From the NCBI GenBank assembly GCA_903907175.1, contig CAIVNB010000015.1:1-11592 (forward strand): 11,592 nucleotides of DNA, given 5' to 3'. A program made the position numbers and the translations under genes. Source of the DNA: an uncultured bacterium. Lineage in GTDB: Bacteria; Patescibacteriota; Minisyncoccia; Phycocordibacterales; UBA9973. Positions 5,798 to 11,592 of this stretch are shown here, piece by piece. The notes beneath the pieces are model-generated. The model was not told the origin of the DNA. It did not search any database and saw nothing but the letters and a program-made list of their open reading frames with translations. The stretch's first letter is position 1, and each line of letters starts with the position of its first letter.

Positions 5798-8773
5798 ATG
5801 ATTTCTAGGATATATGTAATTCCGAAAATAAAAGAGAGCCATACGGGGCTCTTTTTAAAATCATGGAATTCTCTTATCTCTGGGAAAATTAAAGCAATTT
5901 CTATTATCGATTCATATTTAATAGATGGAGATATTTCAGTTGATCAGGTTTTAGAATCAGCAAAAATTTTAACAAATCCGATTCTTGAAAATTTTTCGAT
6001 AAATGAAATAGTAAGTTGTGTAAATGTTTTTGATTACGCTATTGAAATCGGATATTTGCCAGGAGTAACTGACAATGTTGGAAATACAGCAAAGGAAACC
6101 CTCACTGATTTTTTACATTTAGAAAAAAATTCAAACTTAAAAGTTTATTCGTCTAAAATATTTTTGGTTTCTGGCAAAGTAAAACTAGATGACGCTAGAA
6201 AAATTTCACTATCACTTCATAATCCTTTAATAGAACGAGGAAGTGTTTTGTGTTTTAAAGAAGTAAAAAAAGAAAGAGGTTTATCATTAAAGGTTCCGGA
6301 AGTCGTTTTGGAAAAAAGAACGCCAGTTTCTATTGTTTCGCTTAATGTGTCTGATGAAGAACTCATAAGAATTGGTAAAGAAGGTATAAAAGATGACAGA
6401 GGTGTCAGACGAGGGCCACTTGCACTTGATTTAATCTCAATGAAAGTAATCCAAGAATATTTTAACAAACTAGGCAGAGACCCAAAAGATATTGAGCTTG
6501 AGGCATTAGCTCAAACATGGAGTGAGCACTGCAAACATACTATTTTTGCAAATCCGATTGATACGATAAAGGATGGCTTATATAAAACGTATATAAAAGG
6601 TGCTACTAATTTAATTAGGAAGAATAAAGGGGATAAAGATTTTTGTGTTTCGGTTTTTTCTGATAATTCTGGAGGCATTATTTTTGATGATGATTTTTTA
6701 ATTACACACAAAGTTGAAACTCACAATAGCCCTTCTGCGCTTGATCCATTTGGAGGAGCCATCACAGGCATTGTAGGAGTAAATCGCGATACTATTGGGT
6801 TCGGTCTTGGGGCAAAACCTGTTGCTAATGCATATGGTTTTTGTTTTGGGAATCCAGAAGATGAACGAGCCTTGTACCGAGATAAAGAAAAGAAGCAAAA
6901 GATGTTTCCACCGAAACGTATTATGGAAGGAGTCATAAAGGGGGTTAATGTCGGTGGTAATTGCTCTGGGATTCCTACAGTTTCTGGTTTTGTAAAATAT
7001 GATGATAGGTTTCGAGGAAAGCCTTTGGTTTTTGTTGGAACAGTTGGTTTAATTCCTAAAAAAATAAACGGAAAGCCTTCTCATGAAAAACAAGCCCAAG
7101 TAGGTGACTATATAGTAGTCGTAGGGGGAAGAGTTGGTGCTGATGGAATACATGGTGCTACATTTTCTTCAGTTACTATGGATTCTTCAAGTCCAGCTAC
7201 TGCTGTGCAGATAGGAGATCCGATTACTCAGAAAAAATTGAGTGATGCAATTGTAAAAGAAGCACGAATGATGGATTTATACAGTAGTATCACAGACAAT
7301 GGCGCAGGAGGAATTTCTTGTTCAATTGCAGAGATGGCGAAAGAATGCGGGGGTGCGGAAGTAGATCTTGAAAAAGTTCCACTAAAATATCCAGGATTAC
7401 AACCATGGCAAATTTGGATTTCAGAATCCCAAGAGAGAATGACATTATCTGTTCCAAAGAAAAAGTGGGAGGTATTTAAAAAACTTATGGATAGTCGTGG
7501 GGTAGAGGCAACCGTGGTTGGAGAATTTACAAATTCTGGGAAATGTATAGTGAAATATGGTGGCAAGATAATAATGAATATTGATTTAGAATTTTTACAT
7601 GAAGGATTGCCCGAGCGTCCACTTGAAAGTAAATTTATAGAAAATAATTTTCCTGAACCAAAAATCTCAAAAGGTACAAGAACAAAAATTCTAGAGGAAT
7701 TGATTTCTAATAAAAACATTAGTGGATTTTCTTTTATTAGTGAGCAATACGATCACGAAGTTCAAGCATCTTCTGTCCTAAAACCTCTTTCAGGGCGTGG
7801 ACGAATAAATACCGATGCACAAGTTTTTCGTCCTGTTTTTTCTTCTAAAAAAGGTGTTATTTTATCCTCTAGTCTTTATCCATCATATGGAGATATTAGT
7901 ACTTATCACATGGCCGCATCGGCACTTGATACGGCAGTTAGAAATGTAATTGTAAGTGGTGGAACGTTGTCAGAGCTAGCTATTTTAGACAACTTCTGTT
8001 GGTGCTCTTCTTATGACAAAAATCGTTTATATGAGCTTATAGAGGCCGTAAAAGCCTGTTTTGATTACTCTGTAGGTTATGGAACACCTTTGATTTCAGG
8101 AAAAGATAGTATGTTTAATGACTTTAGGGGATTTGATGAAAAAGGTAATCCTGTTGCAATTTCAATTCCGCCCACACTTTTGATTTCCACTATCGGAGTA
8201 ATTCCTGATTTTAACAAAGTTGTTTCACCTGAATTTAAAAATGCTGGGGATTTTGTATATTTATTGGGAGAAACAAATAATGAACTTGGTGCAGGAGAAT
8301 ATTATAAATTACTTTCATATAAGAATAAAAATGATGCAATCGGTAATAATGTTCCAAAAGTAAATTTAGAAAAAAATTTGAAAACCTACTTAGTCTTAGA
8401 AGAAGTAATAAAAAAAGAATTAATAAATTCATCAATTTCAATTACATCTGGGGGATTTGCCGTTGCTCTTGCGAAAGCTTCAATCGGTGGAATGCTAGGG
8501 TGCCAGGTATCTATCAAAGATATTCCTGGAGAAATTTTAAATGAAGATCAGGCGCTATTTTCTGAAAGCCAGGGGAGAATTCTCGTATCAGTTGCACCAA
8601 AAAATGTCTCAAAATTTGAAAAAATAATTAAAGAAATTCCAAATAAAAAAATTGGGCAGGTTTCAAAAAATAGTAAATTAATAGTTACTGATTTAAAAGA
8701 CAAAAAGATAATTGATACAAATGTAAATAAATTACATACTATTTACCATAGTTTTTCAAATAAAATGAAATAA
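5798..8773 (+). CDS. purL: Phosphoribosylformylglycinamidine synthase, synthetase subunit (PurL with fused PurS-like N-domain)
   Basis: This enzyme converts FGAR, ATP and glutamine-derived ammonia to FGAM (step 4 of IMP synthesis) in the cytoplasm. At 991 aa it lies between small PurL (about 740 aa) and large PurL (about 1300 aa). Residues 1-155 look like two PurS-like halves (about 1-70 and 78-155; YAIEIGYLPGVTDNVG at 80-95). Then come the linker signature LEALAQTWSEHCKHTIF (234-250), the first ATP/FGAR half with THKVETHNSPSALDPFGG (303-320) and VNVGGNCSGIPTVSG (383-397), and DNGAGGISCSIAEMA (500-514). The second half holds YDHEVQASSVLKPL (651-664) and GTPLISGKDSMFND (762-775). There is no glutaminase domain; purQ follows 11 bp downstream. 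The ATG begins the first predicted beta-strand, supporting this start. A terminator-like hairpin overlaps codons 12-20. Confidence 0.96.
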   Translation: MISRIYVIPKIKESHTGLFLKSWNSLISGKIKAISIIDSYLIDGDISVDQVLESAKILTNPILENFSINEIVSCVNVFDYAIEIGYLPGVTDNVGNTAKETLTDFLHLEKNSNLKVYSSKIFLVSGKVKLDDARKISLSLHNPLIERGSVLCFKEVKKERGLSLKVPEVVLEKRTPVSIVSLNVSDEELIRIGKEGIKDDRGVRRGPLALDLISMKVIQEYFNKLGRDPKDIELEALAQTWSEHCKHTIFANPIDTIKDGLYKTYIKGATNLIRKNKGDKDFCVSVFSDNSGGIIFDDDFLITHKVETHNSPSALDPFGGAITGIVGVNRDTIGFGLGAKPVANAYGFCFGNPEDERALYRDKEKKQKMFPPKRIMEGVIKGVNVGGNCSGIPTVSGFVKYDDRFRGKPLVFVGTVGLIPKKINGKPSHEKQAQVGDYIVVVGGRVGADGIHGATFSSVTMDSSSPATAVQIGDPITQKKLSDAIVKEARMMDLYSSITDNGAGGISCSIAEMAKECGGAEVDLEKVPLKYPGLQPWQIWISESQERMTLSVPKKKWEVFKKLMDSRGVEATVVGEFTNSGKCIVKYGGKIIMNIDLEFLHEGLPERPLESKFIENNFPEPKISKGTRTKILEELISNKNISGFSFISEQYDHEVQASSVLKPLSGRGRINTDAQVFRPVFSSKKGVILSSSLYPSYGDISTYHMAASALDTAVRNVIVSGGTLSELAILDNFCWCSSYDKNRLYELIEAVKACFDYSVGYGTPLISGKDSMFNDFRGFDEKGNPVAISIPPTLLISTIGVIPDFNKVVSPEFKNAGDFVYLLGETNNELGAGEYYKLLSYKNKNDAIGNNVPKVNLEKNLKTYLVLEEVIKKELINSSISITSGGFAVALAKASIGGMLGCQVSIKDIPGEILNEDQALFSESQGRILVSVAPKNVSKFEKIIKEIPNKKIGQVSKNSKLIVTDLKDKKIIDTNVNKLHTIYHSFSNKMK
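5831..5856 (+). promoter_or_regulatory. Terminator-like hairpin inside the first codons of purL
   Basis: AAAGAGAGCC (5831-5840) pairs with GGCTCTTTTT (5847-5856) around a 6-nt loop: ten pairs including one G-U, the lower ones being the U-run itself. It lies about 35-60 nt into the predicted transcript and fully within the coding sequence. It could act as an attenuator that translating ribosomes keep open, or it may be a by-product of the codons there. Confidence 0.35.
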
Positions 8774-8790
8774 AATGGAATAAAATGAAT
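8761..8790 (+). repeat. Three tandem 10-bp repeats across the purL-purQ junction
   Basis: Three consecutive 10-mers, at 8761, 8771 and 8781, begin TAAAATG and vary only in the last three bases. They span the purL end and the purQ start. Each contains an ATG. The first two are followed almost at once by in-frame stops (ATG AAA TAA, ATG GAA TAA), and the third opens purQ. Confidence 0.6.
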
Positions 8791-9561
8791 AAAATAAAAA
8801 CAAAATTTAAAAAACCCAAGGTAATAATAATGTCAGGTTACGGATTGAATTGCGAAGAAGAAACAAAATTTGCTTTTGAATCTGTCGGAGGAGTCGCTGA
8901 AATTGTACATATCAATGATTTGATTGCAAAACCAAAAATGCTCTCTGAATTTCAGATTTTGGCTTTTCCTGGTGGTTTTTCTTATGGTGATGACACAGGA
9001 TCCGGAAAAGCATATGCCAATAAAATGAAAAATCATTTATCTAAAGAATTAGAAGAATTTTTATCCCGAGATACTTTGATGATAGGGATATGTAATGGTT
9101 TTCAAATTTTGACTTCACTTGGAATACTTCCAGGGGCTTTGACGTACAATAAAAATGGCAAATATATTGATCGCTGGGTAGATCTCAAAGTTGACGGTAA
9201 AAGCCCGTGGCTTTCAGGGATAAAAAATATTTCTCTTCCCATTGCTCATGGCGAAGGACGTTATATTATTGATGCGAAAAAATATAAAGAGATGTCAAAG
9301 AAAAAAGAAATTGCTTTTACTTATACAAAAGGAGATATTTGTAAATATCAGAATTTAGAAAAAAATCCTAATGGTGCTATGTATGATATTGCTGGGGTTT
9401 TAGGCTATAATGGCCGTGTGCTTGGGATGATGCCACATCCAGAAAGAGCAATGTTTTTTCATCATTCACCACTTTGGCAGAATAAAAAAATTAATGGAGA
9501 AAAAAGGGAAGAAGGCGATGGAATATTATTATTTAAAAATGCAATTAATTATTTCAGATGA
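8785..9561 (+). CDS. purQ: Phosphoribosylformylglycinamidine synthase, glutaminase subunit (PurQ)
   Basis: This class I glutamine amidotransferase subunit hydrolyses glutamine and passes ammonia to PurL. The fold signature is complete. It begins PKVIIMSGYGLNCEEET (res. 11-27), then AFPGGFSYGDDTGSG (60-74), the nucleophile elbow GICNGFQIL (101-109, Cys103), AHGEGRY (154-160), and PHPER (217-221) with His218 and Glu220 completing the triad. At 258 aa it is longer than Bacillus PurQ (about 227 aa) and looks like the glutaminase domain of large PurL. That fits the PurS-containing PurL before it. The first ten residues are Lys-rich and precede the first strand. No Shine-Dalgarno is seen, and it starts 11 bp after the purL stop, so translational coupling is likely. 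Its TGA stop overlaps the purF ATG. Confidence 0.96.
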   Translation: MNKIKTKFKKPKVIIMSGYGLNCEEETKFAFESVGGVAEIVHINDLIAKPKMLSEFQILAFPGGFSYGDDTGSGKAYANKMKNHLSKELEEFLSRDTLMIGICNGFQILTSLGILPGALTYNKNGKYIDRWVDLKVDGKSPWLSGIKNISLPIAHGEGRYIIDAKKYKEMSKKKEIAFTYTKGDICKYQNLEKNPNGAMYDIAGVLGYNGRVLGMMPHPERAMFFHHSPLWQNKKINGEKREEGDGILLFKNAINYFR

Positions 9562-10964
9562 AAGATTTAAATGAAAAATGTGCAGTATTCGGAATCTTTA
9601 ATGCTCCAGGGGCGGCAGCACGTCAGGCATATTTTGGGCTATTTGCTTTGCAACACAGGGGCCAGGAACAAACTGGGATTGTTTCAACAGATGGAAAGAA
9701 AATTTATCATCATAAAGGTTCAGGCTTAGTTACGCAAGTGTATAATGAAAAAGATATTGAAAAACTTTTAGGGTCATCCGCAATCGGACATAACCGATAT
9801 TCAACTTCACGAGGTACGGATTCGAAACATGCTCAACCTATTATTTTTAATAACACCGTTGCTTTTGCGCACAATGGTAATCTCCCAAGCACAAAGGCCT
9901 TAGAAGATTTTTTGAAAAAAAATAAAATTTCAATTAAAAACAATTCTGATTCTGAACTTATGGCCAAGGCTTTAGGTTTTTATATGAAGAAAAAAGGATT
10001 GTCTTTATCGAAAGCAATTGAAAAGGCTTACCCACTTTTTACTGGAGCATTTTCTTGCGTAGCACTTTCTACAAATGAATTGGTTGCTTTTAGGGATCCT
10101 CGAGGAATACGCCCACTCGTGCTTGGAGAAAATGGTAAAGAAATAATCGTAGCATCTGAGACTTGTGGTCTTCGTACTACTGGAGCGAAATTTTTACGAG
10201 AAGTACAACCGGGAGAAATATTAACTATCTCAAAAAAAGGAATACAGAGTAAAATTGTTGCAAAAGCAGATCCGAAGTTTGATATTTTTGAATACGTTTA
10301 TTTTTCTCGTCACGATACTATAATTTTAGGAAAATCTGTTTATGAAGTAAGGAAAAATTTCGGCAAAATGTTATTTAAGGAAAATCCAAAGCTCAAGTTG
10401 GATGTTGTTGTCCCAGTACCAGAGACAGCAATTCCTGCAGCTATTGGGTATTCACAAGCCTCAGGAGTGCCTTTTGAAATGGCCTTAAATAAAAATCGTT
10501 ATATCCATAGAACATTTATTGAACCAACTCAAGCAAATCGTGAACAAAAAATTAAAATGAAATTAACAGTACTCCGTAGCTTAGTCGCTGGCAAACGAGT
10601 CGGTGTTATTGATGATTCAATTGTTCGTGGTAATACATCTAAACAAATAGTAAAAATGTTTTTTGATGCTGGAGCCAAAGAAGTGCATTTTCTAGTTTGT
10701 TCTGCTCCAGTTAAATTCCCAGATTTTTATGGTATTGATACTCCAAAACAAGAAAGCTTAATTGCTTCTCAGAAATCAATAAAAGAAATTTGCGAATTTA
10801 TCGGATCAACTTCTTTATTATATCTTTCGATCGATGGCATGGTAAAAGCAACGGGCGTACCCAGAGAAAAACTTTGTCTCTCAGCTTTCAATGGAGAGTA
10901 TCCATTACCTATATATGAACACGAAAAAGAGATAAAATATGATTGTTTAAAGTTTAAAGATTAG
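9558..10964 (+). CDS. purF: Amidophosphoribosyltransferase (PurF)
   Basis: The committed first step of purine synthesis: PRPP plus glutamine gives phosphoribosylamine. The 468-aa protein has an N-terminal Ntn glutaminase domain. Cys8 follows MKDLNEK and would become the catalytic N-terminus after propeptide removal. ALQHRGQEQTGIVSTDG (30-46), GHNRYSTSRG (77-86) and AHNGNLP (104-110) follow. The phosphoribosyltransferase domain has EYVYFSRHD (245-253) and the PRPP loop VGVIDDSIVRGNTSKQIV (348-365). By my alignment to Bacillus PurF, three of its four iron-sulphur cysteines are replaced (Asp242, Asp388, Glu437); only Cys440 remains, so no cluster is expected. The start is fixed by the propeptide and by the 4-bp ATGA overlap with purQ, which implies coupled translation. 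No clear terminator follows. Confidence 0.97.
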   Translation: MKDLNEKCAVFGIFNAPGAAARQAYFGLFALQHRGQEQTGIVSTDGKKIYHHKGSGLVTQVYNEKDIEKLLGSSAIGHNRYSTSRGTDSKHAQPIIFNNTVAFAHNGNLPSTKALEDFLKKNKISIKNNSDSELMAKALGFYMKKKGLSLSKAIEKAYPLFTGAFSCVALSTNELVAFRDPRGIRPLVLGENGKEIIVASETCGLRTTGAKFLREVQPGEILTISKKGIQSKIVAKADPKFDIFEYVYFSRHDTIILGKSVYEVRKNFGKMLFKENPKLKLDVVVPVPETAIPAAIGYSQASGVPFEMALNKNRYIHRTFIEPTQANREQKIKMKLTVLRSLVAGKRVGVIDDSIVRGNTSKQIVKMFFDAGAKEVHFLVCSAPVKFPDFYGIDTPKQESLIASQKSIKEICEFIGSTSLLYLSIDGMVKATGVPREKLCLSAFNGEYPLPIYEHEKEIKYDCLKFKD

Positions 10965-11000
10965 TCATTTTAAACGGGAGGATAGGAAGAAAAATAAAAA

Positions 11001-11029
11001 TTGGAAAATAGGTTTATTTTTGCTATTAT
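11001..11029 (+). promoter_or_regulatory. Promoter of the purN-like gene
   Basis: TTGGAA (11001-11006) and TATTAT (11024-11029) are 17 bp apart, and the -10 box carries the extended TG-C (11021-11023). Six bases separate it from the ATG at 11036, so the predicted start of transcription is the A of the start codon. The gene can thus be transcribed apart from purL-purQ-purF, though read-through from purF remains possible. Confidence 0.6.
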
Positions 11030-11035
11030 TTCTAT

Positions 11036-11592
11036 ATGAAAATAGCGTTACTTATTTCAGGCGGAGGAACAACAATGGAAGCCCTTATAAAAGCTTGTCA
11101 AAGTGGGTATTTGGTGAATGTTGAACCAGCTTTAATTATTGCAAGCAATCCTCAAGCAGGTGGGATAGAAAAAGCAAAAAATCTAGGAATAGCAAATGAA
11201 AATATCTTAATAATAAATCCAAAAGATTTTCCAGATAAAAACAAATTTGGTGAAAAAATCATAGAAGAATGTAAAAAAAGGAATATTGATTTTATTGGTC
11301 AATATGGTTGGATGGTTATGACTCCAGAAAATGTAATAAATTCTTACAAAAATATGATTGTGAATCAACACCCTGGGCCATTAGACACAGGACGACCAGA
11401 CTTTGGAGGAGCTGGTATGTATGGATTGCGGGTGCATCAAACACGATTGGAATTTGTAAATAAAGTAAAAAGAGATTATTGGACAGAAGCGACGACACAT
11501 AGAGTAACAACAAAATTTGATGAAGGTGTAGTTTTAAAAAGGAAACGAGTCCCAATATTAGAAGGTGATACAGCAGAAACTTTACAACAAAG
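11036..11592 (+). CDS. purN: PurN-like glycinamide ribonucleotide formyltransferase, divergent, cut by window end
   Basis: The gene is open to the window edge; 185 residues are visible. It fits the formyltransferase family that makes FGAR from GAR with 10-formyl-THF. The N-terminus MKIALLISGGGTTMEALI (1-18) matches the phosphate-binding loop, and ASNPQAGGIEKAKNLGI (36-52) matches the second strand-helix unit. The catalytic Asn-x-His is NQHPGPL (110-116: Asn110, His112), and the catalytic Asp lies in KFDEG (160-164: Asp162). The His-to-Asp distance is 50 residues against 36 in E. coli PurN, because of an added stretch rich in Gly, Arg and aromatic residues (about 119-150). The adjacent purF, purQ and purL support GAR as substrate, but another formyl-transfer substrate is not excluded. 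The strong promoter 6 bp upstream supports this start. Confidence 0.85.
   Translation, partial: MKIALLISGGGTTMEALIKACQSGYLVNVEPALIIASNPQAGGIEKAKNLGIANENILIINPKDFPDKNKFGEKIIEECKKRNIDFIGQYGWMVMTPENVINSYKNMIVNQHPGPLDTGRPDFGGAGMYGLRVHQTRLEFVNKVKRDYWTEATTHRVTTKFDEGVVLKRKRVPILEGDTAETLQQ

Noticed and set aside
5500..5800. Purine riboswitch before purL
   Set aside because: The purL -10 box is eight bases from its ATG, so there is no leader to hold an aptamer. I saw no G-box style three-way junction on the plus strand here.
6217..7719. Several minus-strand ORFs (up to 163 aa) inside purL
   Set aside because: The plus strand encodes continuous, well-conserved PurL domains here. No minus-strand promoters or recognisable products accompany them.
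474..10964. Alternative genetic code (UGA as Gly or Trp)
   Set aside because: UGA is used as a stop with exact ATGA overlap at purQ-purF, reading through it would soon hit TAA, and conserved Trp positions use TGG.
11316..11555. Minus-strand 79-aa ORF near the right end
   Set aside because: It is antisense to the purN-like gene, which keeps the catalytic Asn, His and Asp in frame on the plus strand.
1..11592. CRISPR array, insertion sequence, toxin-antitoxin or other defence system
   Set aside because: No spaced direct-repeat series, transposase-like protein or defence gene was found. All long ORFs belong to transport, purine, flavin, lipid-binding or unknown surface functions.

Overview
The window is AT-rich, densely packed bacterial DNA that uses the standard code: TGA is a stop (for example at the end of purQ), and the one tRNA reads UGG. 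None of the protein genes has a convincing Shine-Dalgarno sequence. Several start codons sit 6-8 bases after a good -10 box, so their mRNAs are probably leaderless. Together with the small single-domain proteins and a short anchored protein that resembles ones I associate with Parcubacteria, this suggests a member of the Patescibacteria/CPR. That placement is an inference (about 60% sure); no rRNA or marker gene is present to settle it.

Layout. (1) Positions 1-473 hold a tRNA-Trp gene with a tight hairpin just before it and an intrinsic terminator after it. A highly structured, partly tRNA-like non-coding stretch follows. (2) Positions 474-3450 (+ strand) hold a Kup-type potassium transporter and then a membrane-anchored protein of unknown function. 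(3) Positions 3457-4647 (- strand) hold a YceI-like lipocalin-fold protein followed by a flavodoxin-fold FMN protein 24 bp downstream. (4) Positions 4799-5467 (+) hold a YhhQ/DUF165 queuosine-precursor transporter. (5) Positions 5461-5749 hold a small minus-strand transcription unit with its own promoter and terminator and a possible 56-65 aa protein. (6) Positions 5798-11592 (+) hold a purine-biosynthesis block: purL, purQ and purF in a tight operon, then a separately promoted, divergent purN-like gene cut by the window end.

How they work together. PurF makes phosphoribosylamine from PRPP and glutamine, the PurN-like enzyme formylates GAR to FGAR, and PurL+PurQ convert FGAR to FGAM. The block therefore covers steps 1, 3 and 4 of de novo IMP synthesis; purD, purM and the later genes are not in the window. 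PurL carries two PurS-like halves at its N-terminus, so no separate purS is needed. PurF lacks the iron-sulphur ligands of the Bacillus type.

Most of the window is ordinary core metabolism and transport. The parts worth a second look are the recurring leaderless promoter layout, the structured element behind the tRNA, the small minus-strand unit, the palindrome and terminator-like hairpin at the start of purL, and the insertion in the PurN-like active-site region.
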